64,000 bases of DNA, taken from contig CANBJR010000010.1 in the NCBI GenBank assembly GCA_947369085.1, positions 1 through 64,000 on the forward strand, given 5' to 3'. The DNA comes from an uncultured Clostridia bacterium. Its GTDB lineage: Bacteria; Bacillota; Clostridia; Oscillospirales; Acutalibacteraceae. Both the position numbers and the translations under genes were made by a program. Positions within the stretch are counted from its first letter, which is position 1. Every line of letters starts with the position of its first letter. Shown one piece after another: positions 1 to 7,974 of this stretch. The notes under the pieces were generated by a model that saw only the letters and a program-made list of their open reading frames with translations, had not been told where the DNA came from and ran no database searches.

Positions 1-1505
1 TTCTCGTCTTTTCTTCCAATCATTGAGCCTTGTAAACAGACTGCAGGTTCTCCTCTGTGTGTGCAAGTGAGTGTCGGTGAGTAGTTTTCTGTAATGCTGC
101 AAGATGATTTTCCGCCACCCTGATCTACACAAACAACAGCAATACCACCTTGATTACAAGAGGGGTTTCCTCCGTTTAAGTCAAGTGTCCTTGAAGTTTC
201 AGCCTTGTAAAAACCACTGTTCGGATTGTCGGACTTCATTGAATTGCTGTCCTTTGAGCAGATGCAATAGGCTTGCGGTACAAATACAGTCTGATCATTG
301 TTGCAGGACAGCGTTGCTGATTTATTATCCTGAACTAAAGCACCCTTGCCGCCACCGTCACAGCCTGAGCGAATTTTCAAAGTTTTAGGTGTTTCAATGA
401 CAAACGGCTGATTGTTTCCGCCTGTGCCGTAGGTTGAAAGAACTGTGGGAGCTTTGTCAATAGGTCCTGTGTATCTCGTATCCTGACTATGGTTTTCAAA
501 CATCACGGCAGCCGGAACTGTACCGGCACGAATGGTGGGTGAGGTTTCTTCCTCATAGCCTATGCCACGGCTCTTTGCGGAATGTTCCGTGCAAAAGCCT
601 GCCGACTCCAACACACAGGGCGGATGGTGTGCCTCGGCACGGAGTGTGCAGGTCACATCATTTGTAATATCCATTCTGTTTCCGCCTTGGTCATTGAGAA
701 CTATACCATTTCTGCCTGTGGACATTCCGCAGTTCACACCGATTGTCGAAGATACATCTCCTGTCACCTGACCATTGTATCCGTCAAAGCCTGTTGCTCC
801 AATGCAATCTTCAACATCGGTGGGAGTTGTTTTCCTCTGGCTGACGCTCTGCGGAGAATTCCCTGACAGGCTTTTTTGCTCAAATAGTATTTCTCCGGCA
901 CATTCTCCTGCAAAATCTGCGACAAGGTAGATGCGTTTTCTTCGTTGGGGTACTCCCCAATATTGAGCGTCAAAAACTCGCCACGCAATGGAGAACGCAT
1001 CTCCCACGATTTCTCCTGCGTTTGTCCATTTTCCGCTTTCAGGTTGAGATACAGATAAGGTATCGTCTTTGATCTTGCAGATTTCTTCGAGGACTGCCTT
1101 GAAGTCTTCGCCCTTGTTTGACGAGAACGCTCCGGGGACATTTTCCCACACCACAAATCTTGGACATTCGCCATTCGTTTTACACCTCATTTCCTTTACA
1201 ATTCTTACCGCCTCATAAAAGAGGTTACTTCTTGCTCCCGACAGACCGGCTCTTTTTCCTGCAACGCTCATATCCTGGCACGGACTTCCGAAGGTGATTA
1301 TATCAACGGGCGGAAGTTCCGCTCCGTTTAATTTTGATACATCACCACAGTGTTTCATCTGCGGTAGTCTTTTTGTAGTTACACGAATAGGGAACGGTTC
1401 GATTTCCGATGCCCACACAGGTGTAATTCCTGAAAGAAGTCCACCTAAAGGAAAACCTCCCGAGCCGTCAAACAAGCTGCCGAGGGTTAATGCTTTACTG
1501 TTCAT
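1..1505 (-). CDS. Phage-type DNA (cytosine-5) methyltransferase, 3' end beyond window
   Basis: Transfers methyl from SAM to C5 of cytosine. The frame is open from an ATG at 1505 to the left edge (about 501 codons, no stop), so the ORF track shows only shadows here. Motifs in order: FDGSGGFPLGG (SAM motif I, ~12-22), GSPCQD (catalytic Cys, ~73-78), ENV (~121-123) and PQRRKR (~186-191). A long Gly/Asn-rich stretch follows, as in phage m5C enzymes with a large target-recognition insert; motifs IX-X must lie outside the window. The start overlaps the upstream ParB-MTase gene by 11 nt. Probably an orphan anti-restriction methylase, since no nuclease is adjacent. Certain of family, unsure of target. 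Confidence 0.93.
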   Translation of the reverse strand, partial: MNSKALTLGSLFDGSGGFPLGGLLSGITPVWASEIEPFPIRVTTKRLPQMKHCGDVSKLNGAELPPVDIITFGSPCQDMSVAGKRAGLSGARSNLFYEAVRIVKEMRCKTNGECPRFVVWENVPGAFSSNKGEDFKAVLEEICKIKDDTLSVSQPESGKWTNAGEIVGDAFSIAWRVFDAQYWGVPQRRKRIYLVADFAGECAGEILFEQKSLSGNSPQSVSQRKTTPTDVEDCIGATGFDGYNGQVTGDVSSTIGVNCGMSTGRNGIVLNDQGGNRMDITNDVTCTLRAEAHHPPCVLESAGFCTEHSAKSRGIGYEEETSPTIRAGTVPAAVMFENHSQDTRYTGPIDKAPTVLSTYGTGGNNQPFVIETPKTLKIRSGCDGGGKGALVQDNKSATLSCNNDQTVFVPQAYCICSKDSNSMKSDNPNSGFYKAETSRTLDLNGGNPSCNQGGIAVVCVDQGGGKSSCSITENYSPTLTCTHRGEPAVCLQGSMIGRKDE

Positions 1506-2742
1506 CAGCACTAACCTCCAAATCATCAAACCTTTTTTTCTGACCGTCTCGCACCACATACACATTTTCAGTTGTACCGACCTGTTCGATATATCTTTTC
1601 ACAATGACATCGCAGTATTTTTCGTCAAGCTCCGATGTGCAGCATATTCTGTTCGTCTGCTCACAGGCAATAAGTGTTGAGCCACTTCCGCCGAATGGGT
1701 CAAGCACTATGCAGTTTGCAACGCTTGAATTCTTTATCGGATATGCAATCAGAGGAACAGGCTTCATTGTGGGGTGGTCGCCGTTTTTCTTCGGCTTGTC
1801 AAACTCCCAGATTGTGGTCTGCTTTCTGTCGGAGTACCATTTGTGCTTTCCGTTCTTCTTCCAGCCGAACAGAACAGGCTCGTGCTGCCACTGATATGGA
1901 CTTCTACCAAGGACGAGGCTCTGCTTTTTCCATATGCAAGTGCCTGATAGATAAAAGCCTGCGTCTGCAAATGCTTTTCTGAAATTTAGTCCCTCTGTAT
2001 CTGCGTGGAAAACATAGATGCTTGCATCATCAGCCATTGCTTTCTCGGTATTTTGGAAAGCATCTAAAAGGAAATGGTAAAACTTATCATTTTCAAGATT
2101 ATCGTTCTTTATTTTTCCGGCACTGCCTTCGTAGTTGACATTGTACGGCGGGTCTGTCACAACAAGGTTTGCTTTCTTGCCGTCCATAAGGCGAGTGTAT
2201 GTATCTTCCTTTGTACTGTCGCCGCAGATAAGTCTGTGATTGCCGAGCAGCCAAAGGTCACCGCTTTTTGTTACTGGCGGTTTCTCAAGCTCACCCTCAA
2301 CATCAAAATCATCATCTTTTACATCATCGTTATCATCGGCAAAAAGCTCTGCGATTTCAGTTTCGTCAAAGCCTGTGAGAGATACATCAAAATCCGAACC
2401 TTGCAAAGACTCAATTTCAACTCTCAAAAGCTCCTCGTCCCATCCGGCATCCATAGCCATACGGTTATCGGCTAAGATGTAGGCTTTCTTTTGTGCATCA
2501 TTCAGGTAATCAACAAACACACAGGGGACTTCTGATATATTTTCTGCCTTTGCAGCTAAAATTCTGCCGTGTCCGGCTATGACATTGAAATCTCTGTCGA
2601 TAATTACGGGATTGATAAAGCCGAACTCACGCAGTGATGAGCGAAGTTTCTTTATCTGCTCATCACTATGGGTTCTTGCATTGTTGATATATGGTATCAG
2701 CTTTTCAACGGGAACAAGCTGCATTTCTGTTGTTGTGTTCAT
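1495..2742 (-). CDS. ParB-like nuclease domain fused to DNA N4/N6 methyltransferase
   Basis: Predicted DNA adenine or N4-cytosine methyltransferase. An N-terminal ParB/sulfiredoxin-like domain (~8-100, with GHGRILAA) is followed by an acidic linker, then the catalytic motif DPPY (~199) and SAM-binding FGGSGST near the C-terminus. This order (IV before I) is that of beta-class enzymes. The track starts at a GTG, but GGAGG lies 7 nt before the ATG at 2742, which I prefer (415 aa). It overlaps both neighbours, so it is translated as part of the phage packaging operon. Phages carry this fusion commonly; its usual role is self-methylation against host restriction (inference). Confidence 0.93.
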   Translation of the reverse strand: MNTTTEMQLVPVEKLIPYINNARTHSDEQIKKLRSSLREFGFINPVIIDRDFNVIAGHGRILAAKAENISEVPCVFVDYLNDAQKKAYILADNRMAMDAGWDEELLRVEIESLQGSDFDVSLTGFDETEIAELFADDNDDVKDDDFDVEGELEKPPVTKSGDLWLLGNHRLICGDSTKEDTYTRLMDGKKANLVVTDPPYNVNYEGSAGKIKNDNLENDKFYHFLLDAFQNTEKAMADDASIYVFHADTEGLNFRKAFADAGFYLSGTCIWKKQSLVLGRSPYQWQHEPVLFGWKKNGKHKWYSDRKQTTIWEFDKPKKNGDHPTMKPVPLIAYPIKNSSVANCIVLDPFGGSGSTLIACEQTNRICCTSELDEKYCDVIVKRYIEQVGTTENVYVVRDGQKKRFDDLEVSADEQ

Positions 2743-2899
2743 ACACACACCTCCTGCTTAATAGCGAGTTCAGACCTTTCTCCGCACCGTCAATATCTCC
2801 CGAAAGAGCCTGACCTTTGATTGTGCGGTACTGTTGCTTTGTAAGGTAAGGTCTGTTGTTTTTAAGTTTTTTCATAAATCTGTTTAATCTGAAATTCAT
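2705..2899 (-). CDS. Small conserved phage protein of unknown function
   Basis: 64 aa, basic, beginning MNFRLNRFMKK. The track extends it upstream, but GAGAGGAAA stands 5-6 nt before the ATG at 2899. I remember similar short proteins beside terminase small subunit and ParB-MTase genes in Firmicutes prophages, with no assigned function. Its 3' end overlaps the start of the ParB-MTase gene by 38 nt, and it begins 1 nt past the terminase small subunit stop, so it is translationally linked to both. Confidence 0.75.
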   Translation of the reverse strand: MNFRLNRFMKKLKNNRPYLTKQQYRTIKGQALSGDIDGAEKGLNSLLSRRCVYEHNNRNAACSR

Positions 2900-2900
2900 A

Positions 2901-3479
2901 TCAGTTTCCTCTCTTTCTTCTGAGCAACAACTCCATTGTGTCGTTGGGATTGTCCTCAAAAGGAACTGTGCAGTTTTCCTTCACGATGTCATAAATCTCA
3001 TACCAGATGAGATTGGCACTCTTTTGATACTGCTGCGACATCTGCACAAACGGAGAAGTAATAACACCGCCTGTGGTAGGGTGCTTGCCGAGCAATCCGT
3101 AGGTGCTTGTGGCTTCCTCGCACTGAATGTATCTTGCGAATGCCTGAGCATATGCTTCTATCAATCTCGGATTTACCAAACGCTCGCAGCCACGCTCTTT
3201 AAGCCATAGCCATGTTTCTTTGTATATTTCATCAGCGCCGAGCGGAACTCCGTTTTTCTGCCTTGCTGACAGGTAGTCGCTTGGCTTTGGCATATCTGCT
3301 CCCTCAATAACTGCTCCCTCGGGCAAATCCACAGCGTCAAACTCTGTGGGAGTGAGTACGGGCAGATTGTTTTCCATAACCCGCACAGTCTGACCTTTTT
3401 GTATTTTCTCCGCAGCAGACATAGGCTTGTCGCCAGCACGAACTCGTCTGCCGCCACGGTTTGTACCGTCTTTCGCCAT
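2901..3479 (-). CDS. terS: Phage terminase small subunit (P27 family)
   Basis: Recognises the phage packaging site and hands DNA to the large terminase subunit. 192 aa with a Gly/Arg-rich N-terminus (NRGGRRVRAGDKP) and a helical C-terminal half, as in P27-type small subunits. The ATG at 3479 follows a GGAGGTGATT Shine-Dalgarno. It sits just downstream of the HNH nuclease gene, the usual order HNH-cos-terS-terL. The large subunit must lie beyond the left edge, because between here and the edge there are only the small protein and the two methylases. Confidence 0.85.
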   Translation of the reverse strand: MAKDGTNRGGRRVRAGDKPMSAAEKIQKGQTVRVMENNLPVLTPTEFDAVDLPEGAVIEGADMPKPSDYLSARQKNGVPLGADEIYKETWLWLKERGCERLVNPRLIEAYAQAFARYIQCEEATSTYGLLGKHPTTGGVITSPFVQMSQQYQKSANLIWYEIYDIVKENCTVPFEDNPNDTMELLLRRKRGN

Positions 3480-3600
3480 ATTAAAATCACCTCCGTTTTC
3501 TGTTAGGGTTTAATACCTTGTTTGAACCGCAATTTTTTTGTGTGAACCCCCGGGCCGCTGTCCGGGTAGAAATGTCGTAGAGATTTGACCCGCCCCACGG
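3480..3600 (-). other. GC-rich gap between HNH and terS: candidate cos/packaging region
   Basis: About 120 bp without an ORF between the HNH and terS genes, clearly richer in G+C than the rest of the window. On the minus strand it reads GGTCAAATCTCTACGACA and then a small CCCGG/CCGGG inverted repeat. In HK97-like phages the cohesive-end site lies exactly between these two genes, and the HNH protein helps cut it. The cos assignment rests on position and composition only. Confidence 0.4.
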
Positions 3601-3960
3601 TCACCGTCTTATTTGTCTGTCACCGATTTCAAGGTGAATTTTATTGTGACAGCTTTTGCAAAGTGACATCAGATTACTTTCATCATTCGTTCCGCCTTGT
3701 GACACAGGAATAATATGATGTACTTCATCAACAGGTGTGATTTTACCTTCAACAAGACACCTCTCACACAATGGGTGTGCCGACACGTAACGCTGACGAA
3801 CCCTTCGCCACGCCCTGCCGTACCTGATGTTTACATCAGCTCTGCGCTCATACTTGTTGTAGAGTTTGTTCTGTACTTTCTCGTGCTGTTCACAATACTG
3901 TTTGTCAGTAAGGTTAGGACAGCCGGGGAAGGCACAGGGTCTTTTCGGTTTTCTTGGCAA
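3601..3960 (-). CDS. HNH endonuclease of the phage packaging module
   Basis: Metal-dependent nuclease, ~119 aa. N-terminal CxxPGC...C zinc-ligand-like cysteines, then CERC, VHHIIP, NESNLMSLC and CHNKIH, the HNH core with its two CxxC zinc ligands. The ORF track extends upstream, but GAGGAGG lies 8 nt before a TTG at 3960, making MPRKPKRPC the likely start. Such small HNH proteins beside terminase genes assist terminase cutting at cos in HK97-like phages (known for the family); here this is inferred from position. Confidence 0.88.
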   Translation of the reverse strand: MPRKPKRPCAFPGCPNLTDKQYCEQHEKVQNKLYNKYERRADVNIRYGRAWRRVRQRYVSAHPLCERCLVEGKITPVDEVHHIIPVSQGGTNDESNLMSLCKSCHNKIHLEIGDRQIRR

Positions 3961-4051
3961 GTTCCACACCTCCTCAGGGCATAAGAAAAGCCCTGCGGAT
4001 TTCTCCACAAGGCTCGTTCATTTTCTTTTTGTCTATTATAATAATATCATA

Positions 4052-4495
4052 TCAGCCGACTCTCATTCTATCACATTTACTCTCATCTTGATTTGGAACG
4101 GTTATTTCTTTCAGAGCCAAACTGTGCATACGGTGAATATGCTGCATTGAATAATTCATATCAACCGCAATCTGTTCCCAACTGATAAAGCAAAGATAAC
4201 GCTTTTCAAGAATTGTCTGATACTCAACATTGGGGACTGCTTTAATCACTCCCATAATCTCACGCTTTAAATCCACCAGCCTGTCAATATCCTTGTTGAT
4301 TTCTTCTTGCAAGTCGATAATTTTGCATACTGCGTCAGCCATTGTAGAACCACCGCTGTTCGGACTGTGTGGCATATCCGAAATTGTGGCTGTGCATTTT
4401 GTTGCAAGCTCGTTAAGTGAAGAAACCTGTTGTATTTTAGAGTTTATTCTGTTATCAAGAAATCGTGCCTGACTTAAATATTCCTTTGCTGTCAT
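4052..4495 (-). CDS. DUF1492-like / sigma-70 region-4-like phage protein
   Basis: 147 aa. A helical N-terminal half with a long coiled region is followed by a C-terminal helix-turn-helix-like segment (WEQIAVDMNYSMQHIHRM). This is typical of the DUF1492 proteins that stand just before packaging genes in Firmicutes phages and are thought to switch on late transcription. GGGAGG stands 8-9 nt before the ATG at 4495, so the 11 extra track residues are not used. Function inferred from position and fold type. Confidence 0.72.
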   Translation of the reverse strand: MTAKEYLSQARFLDNRINSKIQQVSSLNELATKCTATISDMPHSPNSGGSTMADAVCKIIDLQEEINKDIDRLVDLKREIMGVIKAVPNVEYQTILEKRYLCFISWEQIAVDMNYSMQHIHRMHSLALKEITVPNQDESKCDRMRVG

Positions 4496-4585
4496 TTTAG
4501 AAAACCTCCCATATAATAAAACTACCACTTCATTGGAGCATAGCGCTTAATCTATGTGATTGCGTTGCCACATTGTTTTCAAAAT

Positions 4586-4876
4586 TCAGTGTTCATCGCA
4601 GGGAGCCTCGATAACGGCTCGCACCTCATCCACCGAGCGCACCACCACGGCAGTACCGCCCGCTGCGAGGATTTTTCGGATTGTCGCTTCCTGGAGTTTC
4701 GTAGGCTTGCCACTCTCGGTCTTTACTTCGAAGCCGAAAAAGCGTCCGTTTATGCAGGCAATAATATCGGGAATGCCCGCCGTCCCGTACATACCGCCGT
4801 GTTCCTTCCAACAGAAGCACCCCGGTACTGTCTTAAGGTACTTAATGATTGCTTTTACAATGTCTGATTCTTTCAT
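4586..4876 (-). CDS. VRR-NUC domain nuclease
   Basis: 96 aa single-domain nuclease of the VRR-NUC family (PD-(D/E)xK fold). Visible motifs: GIPDIIAC, then FFGFEVKTESGKPT (the E-x-K catalytic pair), then a VVVRS strand. The start at 4876 (MKESDIV) is preceded by GGAGG. In phages these proteins accompany the primase and polymerase and are thought to process replication or recombination intermediates. It lies directly downstream of the primase gene, as here, in many related prophages. Confidence 0.88.
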   Translation of the reverse strand: MKESDIVKAIIKYLKTVPGCFCWKEHGGMYGTAGIPDIIACINGRFFGFEVKTESGKPTKLQEATIRKILAAGGTAVVVRSVDEVRAVIEAPCDEH

Positions 4877-5066
4877 CTGTTCCAAAAACCTCCGTATTTT
4901 CAACGCTTGGAACACGTGGAACACGAGAAATCCCATTTTCATATGTTTTTTGTAACAAAAATCAAGGTATATAAAAAATTTGTATTATATATAGAGAGAT
5001 AGGATTTTGGTGTTCCAACGTGTTCTTGTGTTCCGAATTTGCTCGTGGAAAGGCTGTCGTGCTTCG

Positions 5067-7556
5067 TCATCCCAGCACCTCTCCGAGCCTTATCCCTGTT
5101 AAAATGCGCCTTTTCGCCATGCGGTCGATGTCCCGTGTCACATTGGGGAATGCCGCCGTGATTTGCTGTACAAAATTCTTTTGGGAGTACGGTTTCAGAC
5201 CGCATTCCTCGCAGTACCCCTTATATGCGTTAAAAAGTTCCGTGGATCCGGCATTATACTCAGCGTCCAGTTCACAATAGTCCTTCACGAACGATAGCAC
5301 GGAATCCGACTCCTCTCGGTACTGTTGCAACTCATCCGCATTGACCTGCGTTTCGGAGAACATATAGTGATTGTTCATCAGCCTACGCAATCCCTCCAAA
5401 GCGAACAGGAAAATGCCGTCTGCCTCCATGCGGAATTTCTCCAGCAGTTCCGGATCGCGCTTATCCTGAGGAACAGTATGATTGAACCGTATAATAATGA
5501 GTCTGCGATAAAATCCCTCGGAGCGGTCACCATAATTCTTCGGTATGCTGTTGCAAGAAAACAGAAGCCTTGCGCTCGACTGAAACGAGAACGGATTCTT
5601 GTTCTTTTTCTCTACGGTCAGATAGTCCTCACCCACAAGAGCTTTGAAGATACCGTTATCGTCAATGTTCTTCGTAGGCAGGTCAGCAAAAATATTCGCC
5701 AGCTTACCGAAGAGTTCAGCGGTCTTAAAGCGTTCGTTCAAAGCCTGCCAGGATACATTGGACACGTTCTGCTTGCCGAGAAGCACATCGTTCAGCACTC
5801 GCAGCAGTACCGATTTTCCCGCTCCGGCAGCACCCACGATAACAAAGCACTTCTGTGCGGAGTTTACGGGGATAAGAAAATAGCCCAGCATCTCCTGTAT
5901 CAGATTTACCTGTTCCATATCGCCACCCATCGACTCCGCAAGGAATTTTTTAAACAGAGGACAATCCGCCTTTTTATCATAGGTCACATTCAGTTGCACC
6001 GTAGAATAATAATCCGGTGTGTGTTCCGTCAGCGTATCCTCCAAGACGTTGTATAAGCCGTTGCGGACATTGATGATGTAGGGATTTGCATTCAATTCTC
6101 TGATATCCCTCTGTACTAAAAGTCGCCACTGCTTCTCTGCGTCAATGATCTGTGACATCTTCGTTTCACGGATCAGCATCTTTTCCTGCACGAGCCGCTG
6201 TGCCTCCATTTCAGACATCTCGACATACACACCGCCACGGTAGCTGAAGTGCTGCTCCGCTGCATAGAACACCTGCTTTTCAACCGACATATCCTTTGCA
6301 AGCACACCGGGAAGAAAACGCAGTCCCTTGTCGGTCGGCTCATACCAATCGGGAATCGCCGTACCTGCTTTGGCTCTCTTTGCGTTCTTGCTTGCCTGGT
6401 ACGCTTTGCTGGCATCCTTGAACACTATGTTCAGCGATTTAAGGAACGAAGCCTTCAGTTTGAAATGGTCACGAATTTCGGAATTTATGATAACATCCGC
6501 TGTCACTACATCCTGGTTATATAGATAATCCGTCACAAACTGTTTTGCAGCCTGCAAATCCTTGATAGCCTCGCCGGTAACAGAGATACCGTGCAGGATA
6601 TCAAGCAGGGCATCCGCACTCATCGGCTGATAGCACCACGCTGCAGGGGACTTTACCGGGCATTCGCCGGTAGCAAACTTCGGACACTTGAATCCCTTTT
6701 CACAGATTGTCTTGCAGGTGATGGGATTTGTGCCACTCTCCAAGAAATGATTGATTTTCTTCTGCGTGTTGCCCTCGCTATATCCGGGATAGGGAGTCGA
6801 CAGGTCGTGTATCATCTTCGTGCCACCCTCAAATGGAGCGAGATTCGTTATCATAGCGTACCAGTCGTGTTCCGATAGAGATGCGGCGTCATCACGACAA
6901 TGCTGCATAAAAACGCACTCTCGCATCACCTGGTCGATACCTTTTTCTGTACCGCTCTTACGCTCCACGGGTAAGAGATCTACCTCCGGCAACACATCCG
7001 ACAACTGTTCCTGCGTGTACTTGCGTTCAGGGTGGAAGCTTACGCAGGTCACTTCAACAGGGCTGTCCTTTTTGCAGTGCATAAATCCCGGAAGCCGCAT
7101 AACCCTCGACTCGTTCACGCACATCGGATCACCGTCAAAGTGCTTTACAAGTTGCGTCTGTATCATACGGAAACGCTCCACCTTCGCAGTCGAATCCATA
7201 AACCAGTACACATGGTAGGATTTCTGTGTTTTCATAATCATAGATGGAGGGAGCGGGAACGCATCAATCTTTTTCTGCTGATCTTCAAAGCTGTCGTTAT
7301 CCATTTCCACGAACTGAGCATTAATTCTTGTAATGGAATCATCATCCTGCCCACCATAATTGACTACAAAAAAGATACCGCGGTTCATGGCGTTGTGATT
7401 TTTAAGCGTATCTTCGATACTCTTGTACTTCCCACATTCACAGGACAGTTTCGACCCTTGGAACACGCCGCCTTTCTTATCGTCAAAGACACGGAAACAG
7501 ACGGTATCGGTCGGATTAAATAGCGAACCGAGTACATCGGTCACCGTAACATTCAT
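5067..7556 (-). CDS. Phage DNA primase-helicase (P4/D5, VapE-like)
   Basis: 829 aa replication protein. The N-terminal ~250 residues resemble an archaeo-eukaryotic-type primase (VEMDND, SYHVYWF, RVMRLPGF); a Cys-containing linker (CEKGFKCPKF) follows. The C-terminal half is an SF3/D5-type ATPase with Walker A GAAGAGKSV (~573-581) and ARLLFSCNSIP. It opens the phage origin and primes synthesis. Its ATG overlaps the stop of the DUF4406-like gene by 4 nt (ATGA), indicating translational coupling. Full length and intact. Confidence 0.92.
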   Translation of the reverse strand: MNVTVTDVLGSLFNPTDTVCFRVFDDKKGGVFQGSKLSCECGKYKSIEDTLKNHNAMNRGIFFVVNYGGQDDDSITRINAQFVEMDNDSFEDQQKKIDAFPLPPSMIMKTQKSYHVYWFMDSTAKVERFRMIQTQLVKHFDGDPMCVNESRVMRLPGFMHCKKDSPVEVTCVSFHPERKYTQEQLSDVLPEVDLLPVERKSGTEKGIDQVMRECVFMQHCRDDAASLSEHDWYAMITNLAPFEGGTKMIHDLSTPYPGYSEGNTQKKINHFLESGTNPITCKTICEKGFKCPKFATGECPVKSPAAWCYQPMSADALLDILHGISVTGEAIKDLQAAKQFVTDYLYNQDVVTADVIINSEIRDHFKLKASFLKSLNIVFKDASKAYQASKNAKRAKAGTAIPDWYEPTDKGLRFLPGVLAKDMSVEKQVFYAAEQHFSYRGGVYVEMSEMEAQRLVQEKMLIRETKMSQIIDAEKQWRLLVQRDIRELNANPYIINVRNGLYNVLEDTLTEHTPDYYSTVQLNVTYDKKADCPLFKKFLAESMGGDMEQVNLIQEMLGYFLIPVNSAQKCFVIVGAAGAGKSVLLRVLNDVLLGKQNVSNVSWQALNERFKTAELFGKLANIFADLPTKNIDDNGIFKALVGEDYLTVEKKNKNPFSFQSSARLLFSCNSIPKNYGDRSEGFYRRLIIIRFNHTVPQDKRDPELLEKFRMEADGIFLFALEGLRRLMNNHYMFSETQVNADELQQYREESDSVLSFVKDYCELDAEYNAGSTELFNAYKGYCEECGLKPYSQKNFVQQITAAFPNVTRDIDRMAKRRILTGIRLGEVLG

Positions 7557-7972
7557 GAGTTCACCTCCTCAAAGTATCTAATCTGCATCTTAAGACGCTT
7601 CGCTTCTTCAATCTCTCGTGCGACACCCGACGTTACGCTGCCGAATACCCACATCTCATCGCAAGTCCGAAGGAGGGCAAGTCCGAACATCAGTCCAAGT
7701 TCTCGCTCTTTGGGAATGTTGTCATTAAGTATCTGCGGATACAGAAGGTGGCTTGCTATCGGCATATATCCTTCATCAATTACTCGCCGGCAGTATGTAA
7801 TCGCCGATGCGACATTAGTATCCACATCACCCGCATATTTTGAAGCCACATATATCTTCTTACGGTTCTTGTCTGCATATCGCTTTTTCTGCTTCTGTCG
7901 GTATTCCTTCATTATTCGGCTCATAGCCGACCCTGCGGTTGGATCGGCGTAGCCTTCATTATTTTTGTACAT
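7553..7972 (-). CDS. DUF4406-like nucleoside deoxyribosyltransferase-fold protein
   Basis: 139 aa. After a basic N-terminus comes KIYVASKYAGD, then a Rossmann-like domain ending ...MQIRYFEEV. The pattern YVAS.Y..D......A..YCR fits DUF4406/DUF7768-type proteins related to nucleoside 2-deoxyribosyltransferases, which in phages may act on nucleotide pools. I prefer the ATG at 7972 because GGAGG is 7 nt upstream; the track's TTG at 7978 has no room for a ribosome site. Substrate unknown. Confidence 0.7.
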   Translation of the reverse strand: MYKNNEGYADPTAGSAMSRIMKEYRQKQKKRYADKNRKKIYVASKYAGDVDTNVASAITYCRRVIDEGYMPIASHLLYPQILNDNIPKERELGLMFGLALLRTCDEMWVFGSVTSGVAREIEEAKRLKMQIRYFEEVNS

Positions 7973-7974
7973 AG

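Noticed and set aside
764-1174. ORF of 136 aa and several plus-strand ORFs in 104-1680
   Set aside because: Shadows of the long m5C methyltransferase frame that runs off the edge and was therefore missing from the track.
5325-6056. 243-aa plus-strand ORF
   Set aside because: Lies antisense to the primase with no ribosome site; a shadow.
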